DNA from: Pseudomonas pudica
GTDB taxonomy: Bacteria; Pseudomonadota; Gammaproteobacteria; Pseudomonadales; Pseudomonadaceae
Length of the DNA: 64,000 bases
NCBI RefSeq assembly: GCF_015680405.1
Contig: NZ_JADLJS010000002.1
Coordinates: forward strand, 124,001-188,000
Direction: 5' to 3'
The first letter of the stretch is position 1. Each line of letters opens with the position of its first letter. Positions 43,179-51,647 of this stretch are shown here, one piece after another. The notes under the pieces are model-generated. The model made no database searches, had not been told where the DNA came from, and saw nothing but the letters and a program-made list of their open reading frames with translations. A program made the translations under genes and the position numbers.

Positions 43179-44237
43179 ATGGACTTCACCTTTACCGATG
43201 ACCAGCTGTCGTTCCGCGAGGCCATCAGCCGTTTCCTGATGACCGAGGCCGCCCCGGAGATGCTCCGCGAAATCTGGGAAACCGACGCCGGCCGCTCGCC
43301 GGACCTGCGCAACCGCATCGCCGCCCAGGGCCTGACCGCATTGTCGGTGCCCGAAGCCGAGGGCGGGCTGGGCATGGACGACGTGGCCTGGGCCCTGATG
43401 ACCCAGGAGCTGGGCTACTACGGCATCCCCGACTCGTTGGCTGACACTGCCTATGTGGCCACCGGCCTGCTGGCCAGCCTCGACCCCGGCCACCCGGCGC
43501 GGGCCGAGCTGCTGCCGCGCATTGCCGAGGGCAGCGTGCGCCTGGCGATCAGCCACGGCATCAACCCGCTGGTCAGCGATGCCCAGCTGGCCGAGGTGCT
43601 GATCCTGCCGGCGGGCGACGACCTGCACCTGGTGCCGCGTGCGGCGGTGGATGTGCAGGCCAACGCGAGTATCGATGCCTCGCGGCGCCTCGGCCAGGTC
43701 AGCTGGAACCCGACGCCGCAAACCCTGCTGGCCGCCGGCGAGCAAGGCCGGCGCCTGCAGGCGCAGATGCTCGACCGCGGCGCGCTGTCGGTGGCGGGGC
43801 AGTTGCTCGGCCTGGCCCAGCGCATGCTCGACCTGTCGGTGGACTACGTGGCCCAGCGCAAGCAGTTCGGCCGGCCGATCGGCAGCTTCCAGGCGGTCAA
43901 GCACCACCTGGCCGACGTGGCGCGCCAGATCGAGCAGGCCAAGCCGGTGCTGTACCGCGCCGCCCATGGCCTGGCCCAAGGCGAGGCGAGCGCCTCGGTG
44001 TGGGTCTCGCAGGCCCGCCTGGCGTGTTGCGAGGCTAGCTGGCTGGCGGCGCGTCAGGGCATCCAGATACATGGGGCAATGGGGTACACCTGGGAAGTCG
44101 ACCTGCAGATGTTCATGAAGCGGGCCTGGGCGCTGGATGCGTCCTGGGGCGAACGCGGTTTCCACAAGTCCCGTGTCGGCGCCTACCTGTTCGCCGACAA
44201 CACCCGGCTCGGGCCGGGGCATACCTTCGAGGAGTAG
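43179..44237 (+). CDS. Acyl-CoA dehydrogenase, partner subunit
   Basis: 352 residues from the ATG at 43179, slightly short for the family because the middle beta domain (residues ~115-165) is reduced. QRKQFGRPIGSFQAVKHHLADVARQIE near 225 and IQIHGAMGYTWEVDLQMFMKRAW near 300 are the FadE28-type C-terminal signatures. No flavin-stacking Trp-Ser middle motif is obvious, so flavin may bind only at the shared interface with the upstream subunit. Three bp separate it from the thiolase gene. Confidence 0.85.
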   Translation: MDFTFTDDQLSFREAISRFLMTEAAPEMLREIWETDAGRSPDLRNRIAAQGLTALSVPEAEGGLGMDDVAWALMTQELGYYGIPDSLADTAYVATGLLASLDPGHPARAELLPRIAEGSVRLAISHGINPLVSDAQLAEVLILPAGDDLHLVPRAAVDVQANASIDASRRLGQVSWNPTPQTLLAAGEQGRRLQAQMLDRGALSVAGQLLGLAQRMLDLSVDYVAQRKQFGRPIGSFQAVKHHLADVARQIEQAKPVLYRAAHGLAQGEASASVWVSQARLACCEASWLAARQGIQIHGAMGYTWEVDLQMFMKRAWALDASWGERGFHKSRVGAYLFADNTRLGPGHTFEE

Positions 44238-44240
44238 CAC

Positions 44241-45392
44241 ATGGCAGAGGCATATATCGTCGATGCACTGCGCAGCCCTACCGGCAAGCGCAAGGGCGCG
44301 CTGGCCGAGGTGCACGCCATCGACCTGGGCGCGCATGTGCTCAAGGCCCTTGTGGCGCGCAACGCCATCCCGGCCGAGGATTACGACGACGTGATCTTCG
44401 GCTGTGTCGACACCATCGGTGCCCAGGCCGGCGACATCGCCCGCACCAGCTGGCTGGCCGCCGGCCTGCCGCTGTCGGTGCCGGGCACCACGGTCGACCG
44501 CCAGTGCGGTTCGTCTCAGCAGGCACTGCACTTTGCCGCCCAGGCGGTAATGAGCGGCACCCAGGATGTCGTCGCCGTCGGCGGCGTGCAGACCATGACC
44601 CGCATTCCGATCTCGTCGGCGATGCTCGCCGGGCAGCCGCTGGGCTTCGCCGACCCTTTCAGTGGCAGCGAGGGCTGGCGTGCACGTTTCGGCACGCAAC
44701 CGGTCAACCAGTTCTATGCTGCCCAGCGTATCGCCGACCATTGGCAGATCAGCCGCGAGCAGATGGAGGTGTTCGCCCTGGAAAGCCACCGTCGGGCGTT
44801 GGCGGCCGCTGCCAGTGGGCGCTTCGCTCGCGAGATCGTTGGCTATCGGGGGCTGAGCGTAGATGAAACGCCGCGCCAGAGCAGCCTGGCGAAAATGGCC
44901 GAGCTGCAGCCGGTCGATCCGCGGTTTCCGTCCATCACGGCAGCGGTGTCGAGCCAGACCTGCGACGCCTCGGCGGCGCTACTGGTGGTTTCCGAGGCCG
45001 CGCTCAAGCGCTATGACTTGACCCCACGGGCGCGCATCCACCACCTGACGGTGCTTGGCGACGACCCGATCTGGCACCTCACCGCGCCGATCGCCGCCAC
45101 CCGCCGGGCCTTGCAACGTACCGGCCTTCGCATGGCCGATATCGACCGGGTGGAAATCAACGAAGCGTTCGCCTCGGTGGTGATGGCCTGGGCCAAGGAA
45201 CTCGACTACGACCCGGCACGCACCAACATCAATGGCGGTGCCATCGCCCTCGGCCACCCGCTTGGCGCGACCGGCGCCCGGCTGACCACGACGTTGCTCA
45301 ACGAACTGGAATGCACCGGTGGCCGCTATGGCTTGCAGACCATGTGCGAGGGCGGCGGCCAGGCCAACGTGACGATCATCGAGCGCCTTTGA
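44241..45392 (+). CDS. fadA6: FadA6-like thiolase of ring C/D degradation
   Basis: 383 residues. Very close to FadA6 in pattern: [26 protein letters not shown] at the N-terminus, nucleophile Cys89 in [27 protein letters not shown] near 115, general-base His in [15 protein letters not shown] near 338, and [16 protein letters not shown] at the end with the second Cys. It thiolyses a beta-ketoacyl-CoA from the opened C ring. Starts after GAGGAGTAGCAC. Confidence 0.9.
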   Translation: MAEAYIVDALRSPTGKRKGALAEVHAIDLGAHVLKALVARNAIPAEDYDDVIFGCVDTIGAQAGDIARTSWLAAGLPLSVPGTTVDRQCGSSQQALHFAAQAVMSGTQDVVAVGGVQTMTRIPISSAMLAGQPLGFADPFSGSEGWRARFGTQPVNQFYAAQRIADHWQISREQMEVFALESHRRALAAAASGRFAREIVGYRGLSVDETPRQSSLAKMAELQPVDPRFPSITAAVSSQTCDASAALLVVSEAALKRYDLTPRARIHHLTVLGDDPIWHLTAPIAATRRALQRTGLRMADIDRVEINEAFASVVMAWAKELDYDPARTNINGGAIALGHPLGATGARLTTTLLNELECTGGRYGLQTMCEGGGQANVTIIERL

Positions 45393-45427
45393 GCCGCGCT
45401 CTTCATTCCAAGCAAAAGGATTCTGAC

Positions 45428-46306
45428 ATGGCGATATGTGAAGGCCGCACCGTGATCATCACCGGTGCCGGCGGCGGACTGGGCCGCGCCTATGCACTGG
45501 CATTTGCCGCGCAGGGCGCGCAGGTAGTGGTCAACGACATCCGTGCCGACGCTGCCCAGGCGGTGGCCGACGAGATTTGTGCCAGCGGTGGCCAGGCCAT
45601 TGGCAACAGCGACGACATCACCAGCCTGGCCAGCGCCCAGCGCATCATCGACGCGGCGCTTGCGGCGTTCGGCGAGGTACACGTACTGGTCAACAACGCC
45701 GGGGTACTGCGCGACCGCATGTTCATCAGCCTGGAGGAGGACGACTGGGATGTAGTGATGCGCGTGCATCTCAAGGGGCATTACTGCCTGGCCAACCTGC
45801 TCGGGCGCCGTTGGCGCGACCTGGCCAAGGCCGGCACGCCGGTGGCCGGGCGGATCATCAACACCAGCTCCGGGGCCGGGCTGCAGGGCTCGATCGGCCA
45901 GTCCAACTATGCCGCGGCCAAAGGCGGCATCGCCGCGCTGACGCTGGTGCAGGCGGCGGAGCTGGCGCGCTACGGGGTCACGGCCAATGCCCTGGCACCA
46001 GCCGCACGTACGGCGATGACCGAAAGCGCGATGCCCGATGTGGTCAAGGCGCCGGAGGACGGCAGTTTCGATGCCTGGGCGCCGGAGAACGTCGCGCCGC
46101 TGGTGGTGTGGCTGGGCAGTGTCGAGTCCGCCCAGGTGACCGGGCAGGTGTTCGAAAGCCAGGGTGGGCGGATCTCGCTGGCCGATGGCTGGCGCACCGG
46201 CACCACCCAGGACAAGGGCGGGCGCTGGCAGGTCGAGGAAATCGGCCCGGCCGTGGCGCAGATCCTGGCCGAGGCACCCGCTGCACAACGGGTCTGGGGC
46301 AGCTGA
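45428..46306 (+). CDS. SDR, 17-beta-HSD4/Rv3548c-like hydroxyacyl-CoA dehydrogenase
   Basis: 292 residues from the ATG at 45428 (AAGGATTCTGAC upstream; the longer frame overlaps fadA6). Starts GRTVIITGAGGGLGRAYALAFAAQGAQVVVNDI, the signature of peroxisomal multifunctional-enzyme-like (3R)-hydroxyacyl-CoA dehydrogenases, with NNAGVLRDRMF near 92 and catalytic YAAAK near 163. Similar SDRs sit beside ipd genes in mycobacteria. Likely oxidises a (3R)-hydroxyacyl-CoA made by the MaoC hydratase at 47142. Confidence 0.86.
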   Translation: MAICEGRTVIITGAGGGLGRAYALAFAAQGAQVVVNDIRADAAQAVADEICASGGQAIGNSDDITSLASAQRIIDAALAAFGEVHVLVNNAGVLRDRMFISLEEDDWDVVMRVHLKGHYCLANLLGRRWRDLAKAGTPVAGRIINTSSGAGLQGSIGQSNYAAAKGGIAALTLVQAAELARYGVTANALAPAARTAMTESAMPDVVKAPEDGSFDAWAPENVAPLVVWLGSVESAQVTGQVFESQGGRISLADGWRTGTTQDKGGRWQVEEIGPAVAQILAEAPAAQRVWGS

Positions 46307-46345
46307 TTCAGCGCCTGCAGACCATCGAACCGAGGAAAACCCCCA

Positions 46346-47131
46346 ATGATACACGTTCCCCCTTATGTACCCGGCCACCAGCTGCTGGCTGGCAAGTCGG
46401 TGCTGATCACTGCTGCCGCCGGTGCGGGCATCGGTTATTCGGCAGCCCGGCGCAGCGCCGAGGAAGGCTGCCGAGCCTTGATGATTTCCGATGTGCACCC
46501 ACGACGCCTGGAAGAGGCGGTGGAGCGCCTGAAGGTGGAAACCGGCCTGCACGCCATTTACGGCCAGCTGTGCGATGTCACCGTGGAGGCCGATGTGCAG
46601 GCCTTGGTCGACCGCGCCGAGAGCTTGCTGGGCGGCGTCGATGTGCTGATCAACAACGCCGGGCTCGGCGGCCAGAAGGCCGTGGTCGAGATGACCGACC
46701 AGGAGTGGTCTCGGGTGCTGGATGTGACCCTGACCGGCACCTTCCGCATGACCCGGGCGATGCTGCCGCACATGCAGCGACGCGGCGCCGGAGCAATTGT
46801 CAACAACGCCTCGGTGCTGGGCTGGCGGGCACAGAAGGAGCAGGCCCACTATGCCGCGGCCAAAGCCGGGGTAATGGCACTGACCCGCTGCAGCGCGCTG
46901 GAGGCGGCCGAGCATGGCGTGCGTATCAACGCGGTGTCGCCGTCGATTGCCTTGCACGACTTCCTCAAGAAGGCCTCCAGCGAAGCGTTGCTGGCCAGCC
47001 TTGCCAGCCGCGAGGCCTTTGGCCGTGCCGCCGAGGTCTGGGAGGTCGCCAACGTGATGATGTTCCTGGCCAGCGACTACGCGTCGTACATGGTCGGTGA
47101 AGTGTTGTCGGTCAGTTCGCAGCAAGCCTGA
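46346..47131 (+). CDS. ipdF: IpdF-like 5-hydroxy-HIC-CoA dehydrogenase (SDR)
   Basis: 261 residues with the unusual IpdF opening (VLITAAAGAGIGYSAARR instead of TGxxxGIG) and near-continuous resemblance: NNAGLGGQKAVVEMTDQEWSRVLDVTLTGTFRMTRA near 100-135, VNNASVLGWRAQKEQAHYAAAKAGVMALTRCSALEAAEHGVRINAVSPSIA near 150-200, and REAFGRAAEVWEVANVMMFLASDYASYMVGEVLSVSSQ at the end. It oxidises the 5-hydroxyl of the bicyclic CoA ester so that IpdC and EchA20 can act. Confidence 0.92.
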   Translation: MIHVPPYVPGHQLLAGKSVLITAAAGAGIGYSAARRSAEEGCRALMISDVHPRRLEEAVERLKVETGLHAIYGQLCDVTVEADVQALVDRAESLLGGVDVLINNAGLGGQKAVVEMTDQEWSRVLDVTLTGTFRMTRAMLPHMQRRGAGAIVNNASVLGWRAQKEQAHYAAAKAGVMALTRCSALEAAEHGVRINAVSPSIALHDFLKKASSEALLASLASREAFGRAAEVWEVANVMMFLASDYASYMVGEVLSVSSQQA

Positions 47132-47141
47132 GGAGCGCACC

Positions 47142-47612
47142 ATGAGCCATGTATTCGACAGCGCCCAGGCCTTGCTCGCCGCCGAGGGCATCGACCTGGG
47201 TCACACTGAATGGCTGACCATCGACCAGCCGCGCATCGACCTGTTTGCCGAAGCCACGGGTGACCACCAGTGGATTCATGTCGACCCGGAACGGGCCGCG
47301 CAAGGTCCATTCGGTGCCTGCATTGCCCACGGTTACCTGACTTTGTCGCTGGTCAACCTGTTCCTGCCGCAGCTGCTCACCATCGACAACCTGGCCATGG
47401 GGGTGAACTACGGTAGCGACCGGGTGCGCTTCCCGGCGCCGGTGCGCGTCGGTGCGCGAGTGCGGGGCCGTGGCCAGATCCTGCGCGCCGAGCAGCTGGC
47501 CGACAACGTGCAGCTGGTGGTGCGGGTCAGCGTCGAGATCGAGGGCGAAAGCCGCCCTGGTTGCGTGATCGACACCATCAGCCGTTACACCTTCAACCCC
47601 GTTACCGAGTGA
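47142..47612 (+). CDS. MaoC-family (R)-specific enoyl-CoA hydratase
   Basis: 156 residues from the ATG at 47142 (GAGGAGCGCAC upstream). Hot-dog fold with the hydratase-2 motif EATGDHQWIHVDPERA near 42 (Asp and His present) and FGACIAHGYLTLSL near 60; MGVNYGSDRVRFPAPVRVG near 90. Similar to the C-terminal domain of the DUF35 fusion at 13315, so the two may share ancestry. Makes (3R)-hydroxyacyl-CoA, which matches the 17-beta-HSD4-like SDR two genes upstream. Confidence 0.88.
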   Translation: MSHVFDSAQALLAAEGIDLGHTEWLTIDQPRIDLFAEATGDHQWIHVDPERAAQGPFGACIAHGYLTLSLVNLFLPQLLTIDNLAMGVNYGSDRVRFPAPVRVGARVRGRGQILRAEQLADNVQLVVRVSVEIEGESRPGCVIDTISRYTFNPVTE

Positions 47613-47618
47613 GCCGTC

Positions 47619-48827
47619 ATGGACCAGAATGAAGCCGTCATCGTTGCCACCGCCCGTACCGCGTTGGCCAAGTCGTTCCGTGGGTCGTTCAACGACACCG
47701 AGGCCCCTGTGCTGGGCGGGCACGTGGTGCGTGCCGTGGTCGAGCGCAGCGGGGTCGAGCCCGCGGCGATCGACGATGTGATCATGGGCGCCGCCGTGCA
47801 GCAGGGCACCCAGGCCTACAACATTGGCCGGCTGTGTGCCTATACCGCCGGGCTGCCACACAGTGTGCCGGGCATGGCGGTGGACCGCATGTGCGCCTCT
47901 GGCCTGATCAGCATCGGCATGGCCGCCAAGGGCATCGTCACTGGCGAACTGAACATTGCCGTCGGTGGGGGCGTGGAGTCGCTGTCGCTGACCCAGACCA
48001 AGCACAAGAACAGCTACCGGGCGCAGTCCCAGGCGGTGCAGGCAGTGATGCCGGACGCCTATATCCCGATGCTGGAAACCGCCGAGATCGTTTCGCGCCG
48101 TTATGGCATCAGCCGCGTGGCGCAGGACGAGTATTCACTGCAGAGCCAGCTGCGTACAGCGGCTGCCCAGCGTGACGGGTTGTTTGACGATGAACTGGTG
48201 CCGCTGGAGGTCGACAAGCTGCTGTTCGACCAGGACGGCCAGCCCGCCGGGCATCAGCGGGTGCGCGTCGAGCGTGACGAGTGCAACCGCCCGGGCACCC
48301 GCCTGGAGGACCTGGCCGCGCTCAAGCCGGTATGGAAGGAGGGCAGGTGGGTGAGCCACGGCGAATTCGTCACGGCGGGCAATGCCTCGCAGTTTTCCGA
48401 TGGTGCGTCGGCCAGCCTGCTGATGAGCCGCGCCGAGGCGCGCAGGCGTGGTCTGACGCCCTTGGGCATCTATCGTGGCATCGCCCTGGCAGGGTGCGCG
48501 CCGCAGGAAATGGGCATCGGGCCAGTGCTGGCCGTGCCGAGGCTGCTCAAGCGCTTTGGCCTGGGCGTGGCGGATATCGGCCTGTGGGAGATCAACGAGG
48601 CGTTTGCCTGCCAGGTGCTGCATTGCCGGGATGCGCTGGAGATTCCGCCGGAGCGGTTGAATGTGAACGGCGGGGCGATTGCCATCGGGCATCCGTTTGG
48701 CATGTCGGGTGCGCGGATGGTGGGGCATGTGTTGCTGGAAGGGCGCCGGCGAGGGGTGCGCTATGTGGTGGTGGCGATGTGCATCGGGGGTGGAATGGGG
48801 GCGGCGGGGTTGTTCGAGTTGCCTTGA
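47619..48827 (+). CDS. Acetyl-CoA acyltransferase (thiolase), FadA5/Skt1-like
   Basis: 402 residues. N-terminal [20 protein letters not shown], nucleophile Cys92 in [11 protein letters not shown], His in [17 protein letters not shown] near 350 and Cys in [17 protein letters not shown] canonical biosynthetic/degradative thiolase with all catalytic residues. Last gene of the 36603-48827 operon. Possible roles are thiolysis of the steroid side-chain beta-ketoacyl-CoA or of a late ring product; sequence alone does not decide. Confidence 0.87.
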   Translation: MDQNEAVIVATARTALAKSFRGSFNDTEAPVLGGHVVRAVVERSGVEPAAIDDVIMGAAVQQGTQAYNIGRLCAYTAGLPHSVPGMAVDRMCASGLISIGMAAKGIVTGELNIAVGGGVESLSLTQTKHKNSYRAQSQAVQAVMPDAYIPMLETAEIVSRRYGISRVAQDEYSLQSQLRTAAAQRDGLFDDELVPLEVDKLLFDQDGQPAGHQRVRVERDECNRPGTRLEDLAALKPVWKEGRWVSHGEFVTAGNASQFSDGASASLLMSRAEARRRGLTPLGIYRGIALAGCAPQEMGIGPVLAVPRLLKRFGLGVADIGLWEINEAFACQVLHCRDALEIPPERLNVNGGAIAIGHPFGMSGARMVGHVLLEGRRRGVRYVVVAMCIGGGMGAAGLFELP

Positions 48828-48833
48828 AGCGTG

Positions 48834-48860
48834 CCTGGGATTTTTGGTACCTGGGATTTT
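48834..48860. repeat. Short direct repeat after the thiolase gene
   Basis: CCTGGGATTTT occurs at 48834-48844 and 48850-48860. No clear stem; function unknown. Confidence 0.4.
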
Positions 48861-48928
48861 CTTGCCTTGAGTTTTCCAGCGCCTGTGAGATCGAGTGCCG
48901 CGGGGGCGGCGCTGATCCCACTCCCCGC

Positions 48929-48946
48929 TACCCCATTTGGACGATG
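48929..48946 (+). promoter_or_regulatory. Operator motif, site 12 (YCF48 gene)
   Basis: TACCCCATTTGGACGATG. The right half is perfect and the left half keeps TA and CC. GATGAT lies 19 bp downstream; the gene starts 55 bp away. The middle and right half (CCATTTGGACGATG) are identical to the RND site at 14414. Confidence 0.65.
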
Positions 48947-49001
48947 TCCCCAGCCCCCCCCAGCCGGATGATCCAGGCACAATTCCAAGAGGGTCATCCT
49001 A

Positions 49002-49997
49002 ATGAAGCCTGCCTCGCGCCAGCTGACCGGTTATGTCATGAGCGCCATCGTCATCGCCGCCGTGGTCTTTGCGTTCGCTCCCCGTCAACCCGCGCCGCTG
49101 GCCGTCACCGAGGTGCTGGCCGACCGGGTCCAGGTCAATGCGCTGATCAGCAGCGGGGACCGGCTGATTGCCGTCGGTGAGCGCGGCACGCTGCTGGCCA
49201 GCCGCGACAGCGGTCGCAGCTGGCGCGCCAGCCAGCCCGGCGCCGGGCGCGCGGTAACCCTGACCGGCGTGGCCGCCCTGAGCGATCAGGTCCTGGTTGC
49301 AGTGGGCCACGATGGCTGGATCCTGCGCTCGGGCGATGCGGGCCAGACCTGGCAGGAAAAACACTACGATGCCGACCTGGGGGAGCCATTGCTGGGCGTG
49401 TGGAGCGCAGACGGCAAGCGGGTGGTGGCCTACGGCAGCTATGGCAAGTTCCTGGTCTCCGACGATGCCGGTGAGCACTGGGCCGCGCGTGAGATGCCTG
49501 GCGACGGTGCCCACTTCAACGGCCTTGATGGCGACGCCGACGGCCGCCAGATGCTGGTCGGCGAGCAGGGCCTGGTGCTGCGCTCCAGCGATGGCGGCCA
49601 GCACTGGCAGCAGTTGGCTGCCTTCTACAATGGCTCGCTGTTCGGGGTGGTGCGCCTCTCGGCCAACTCCTGGCTGGCCTATGGCATGCGTGGCCATGTC
49701 TTCCGCAGCCGCGACTTTGGCGACAGCTGGGAGCGGGTAGAGGTCGGCAGCAGCCAGCCGATCTACGGTCACGCCCGCTTGCCAGGGCAGGCCGGGCTGG
49801 TGCTCGTGGGCGGCGGTAGCCGGCTGATTCACCTGGATGCCAAGGGTGACCTGCTCGGCATCGACCAGCTCAGTGGCCTGGGTACCCTGACATCGGCCGT
49901 GGGCCTGAGCGGTCGCCACCTGCTGGTAGCCGGCGAACGTGGCGTGTTCCAGGGGGCACAACCTGACGTGGCGCTGAGCCTGGAGGCGCGGCCATGA
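49002..49997 (+). CDS. YCF48/BNR-repeat beta-propeller protein
   Basis: 331 residues with an N-terminal signal or anchor segment (VMSAIVIAAVVFAFA, 8-22). The rest is a run of BNR/Asp-box style repeats (SRDSGRSWR, SGDAGQTWQ, SDDAGEHWA, SSDGGQHWQ, SRDFGDSWE), each about 40-45 residues, typical of YCF48/HCF136-like propellers. In many proteobacteria this protein is encoded directly upstream of an RND permease in hydrophobic-substrate clusters. Here it has its own operator and its stop overlaps a tiny ORF that looks like an RND remnant. Likely a periplasmic part of the uptake system. Confidence 0.83.
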   Translation: MKPASRQLTGYVMSAIVIAAVVFAFAPRQPAPLAVTEVLADRVQVNALISSGDRLIAVGERGTLLASRDSGRSWRASQPGAGRAVTLTGVAALSDQVLVAVGHDGWILRSGDAGQTWQEKHYDADLGEPLLGVWSADGKRVVAYGSYGKFLVSDDAGEHWAAREMPGDGAHFNGLDGDADGRQMLVGEQGLVLRSSDGGQHWQQLAAFYNGSLFGVVRLSANSWLAYGMRGHVFRSRDFGDSWERVEVGSSQPIYGHARLPGQAGLVLVGGGSRLIHLDAKGDLLGIDQLSGLGTLTSAVGLSGRHLLVAGERGVFQGAQPDVALSLEARP

Positions 49998-50036
49998 GCG
50001 GCGCGGTATTCCTGGTGCCGGCGCTGCTGGCCTGAA
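49995..50036 (+). pseudogene. Probable remnant of an RND permease gene
   Basis: A 13-codon ORF, MSGAVFLVPALLA, overlaps the YCF48 stop as ATGA. Its residues 3-13 resemble the last membrane segment of RND permeases (GAIFLLPALAA in the copy at 14502). This looks like the start codon of a coupled RND gene joined by deletion to its 3' end. The match is short, so chance is possible. Confidence 0.4.
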
Positions 50037-50059
50037 CCCATCGCATCCGGCCGCTGCGT

Positions 50060-50077
50060 TAGTCCGTGCGGACGATG
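50060..50077 (+). promoter_or_regulatory. Operator motif, site 13 (DUF1329 paralogue 2)
   Basis: TAGTCCGTGCGGACGATG, a full consensus match. GATACT lies 21 bp downstream; the gene starts 61 bp away. Confidence 0.82.
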
Positions 50078-50138
50078 CTGCTGCTGCGAGGGCCTGCCGA
50101 TACTTGGCCACCGCTATCGGTAACCAAGGAGAACAACA

Positions 50139-51518
50139 ATGACCGAGACTACACTGGCGCGCCACGGCCTGGCCCTGAGCTTGCTGCTGATGGTTGCAGC
50201 GCCGGGTGTGGCGCTGGCCGAGCCTGCGGATGTCGAGCGCCTGGGCAAGGACCTGACCTGCGTCGGCGCCGACCCCAGCGGCAATGCCGACGGCAGCATC
50301 CCGCCATTCTCCGGCAAGTGGCTGGGCGTGCCGCCGCACGTTGCGTTCAAGGGTACCGGCCAGCATCCGGTCGACCCGTACCCGGACGAGAAGCCTTTGT
50401 TCGTGATCACTGCAGACAACCTGGGGCAATACGCCGATGCCCTGTCTGACGGGCAGAAGGCGCTGTTCAAGTTGTACCCGGCCACCTTCAGGATGCCGGT
50501 CTACCCCAGCCATCGGGATTTCCGCTTCGACGACGCGGTGTGCCAGGCGACCCGCGAGAACGCCAAGGTGGCCAGGCTGGTGGACGACGGTGAAGGCGTG
50601 GTCGGCAAGACCGGCGGCACGCCATTCCCGGTACCGCGCAGCGGCCTGGAACTGTTGAAGAACGCTTCGACCTTCACCTTGCGGGCCTGGACCGAGGAAT
50701 ACATCTCCGACAACGCCTACGTGCTCAGGGATGGCAACATCAACTGGGGCCGCGTGCATTCGCGCAACCTGGCGCCGGCACTGGAGCCGGGGAAGGTCGG
50801 CGACACGGTGGGCAACTCGTCGTTCTACCTGAACGAAACCCTGTTGCCGCAACGCGACAAGGGCGAGATCAACACTGGCACCGAGTTCTGGAACGACAAG
50901 GCCGAGCCGCGCCAGGCTTGGCGTTACGACCCAGGCACGCGGCGGGTGCGGCAGTCGCCTGGCTATGGCTTCGACATGTCGTTCCCGGGCAGTGGCGGCT
51001 CGATCACCGTCGATGAGGTACGCCTGTTCAACGGCTCGGGCCAGCGGTACGACTGGAAGATCGTCGGCAAACGGGAAATGTTCATCCCCTACAACGCATA
51101 CCGCTTGCATGCGCCGGACCTCAAGTACGCCGATCTGCTGATGCCTGGGCACATCAACCCGCAGGCCATGCGCTACGAGCGCCACCGGGTATGGGAACTG
51201 GAAGGCACGCTGAAACCGGGTTACCGCCACTTGTATGGCAAGCGCAAGCTGTACATCGACGAAGACACCTGGTTCCCGATGCTGGCCGACAACTACGACA
51301 GCCGTGGCGAGCTGTGGCGGACCTCGATGGTCAACTACTTCTATGCCTACGAGTCGCAACGGCCCCAGGCCGGCGTCGGCCTGTACCACGACCTCAACGC
51401 CGGCAGCTACCTGGCGTTCAACCTGATCAACCAGCAGCGCACCGGCTACCTGCTCAACCGTCCAGGCTTCAGCCCGCGCGACTTTGGCCCGGAGGCGGCA
51501 CGACGCTTTGGCCAATGA
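50139..51518 (+). CDS. DUF1329 family exported protein (paralogue 2)
   Basis: 459 residues, the same length as the copy at 3193. Preceded by AAGGAGAACAACA. Signal peptide to about residue 27 (GVALA-EPAD). Shared landmarks: RLGKDLTCVGADPSGNADGSIPPFSGKW, YPSHRDFRFDD, YDWKIVGKREMFIPYNAYRL, LYIDEDTWFPMLADNYDSRGELW. It has its own operator and no partner in the same transcript other than the downstream kshA, 129 bp away. Presumed periplasmic or outer-membrane-associated carrier acting with DUF1302, RND and YCF48 proteins. Confidence 0.85.
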   Translation: MTETTLARHGLALSLLLMVAAPGVALAEPADVERLGKDLTCVGADPSGNADGSIPPFSGKWLGVPPHVAFKGTGQHPVDPYPDEKPLFVITADNLGQYADALSDGQKALFKLYPATFRMPVYPSHRDFRFDDAVCQATRENAKVARLVDDGEGVVGKTGGTPFPVPRSGLELLKNASTFTLRAWTEEYISDNAYVLRDGNINWGRVHSRNLAPALEPGKVGDTVGNSSFYLNETLLPQRDKGEINTGTEFWNDKAEPRQAWRYDPGTRRVRQSPGYGFDMSFPGSGGSITVDEVRLFNGSGQRYDWKIVGKREMFIPYNAYRLHAPDLKYADLLMPGHINPQAMRYERHRVWELEGTLKPGYRHLYGKRKLYIDEDTWFPMLADNYDSRGELWRTSMVNYFYAYESQRPQAGVGLYHDLNAGSYLAFNLINQQRTGYLLNRPGFSPRDFGPEAARRFGQ

Positions 51519-51527
51519 GTGCCGACC

Positions 51528-51545
51528 TAGTCCGAATGAAGGATG
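51528..51545 (+). promoter_or_regulatory. Operator motif, site 14 (kshA)
   Basis: TAGTCCGAATGAAGGATG. The left half is perfect; the right half has two mismatches. An AGATAG lies about 22 bp downstream; kshA starts 102 bp away. Confidence 0.62.
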
Positions 51546-51647
51546 AGGGCCCGGCACGGCTGCTCAAAGATAGCTGCCAGGTAATCCCCTCCGCACCGCA
51601 GGGGTATTGCCGGTGATTGGCGTACCCCCTACAGGAATAACAAGAAC

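Noticed and set aside
40763..43375. 870-codon minus-strand open frame antisense to ipdC, echA20 and a dehydrogenase
   Set aside because: It runs opposite well-supported genes, has no ribosome site and no family pattern; long antisense frames are expected in GC-rich DNA.
48999..51557. 852-codon minus-strand open frame opposite YCF48 and DUF1329
   Set aside because: Shadow of two genes with signal peptides and operators; composition is low-complexity and unlike a protein family.
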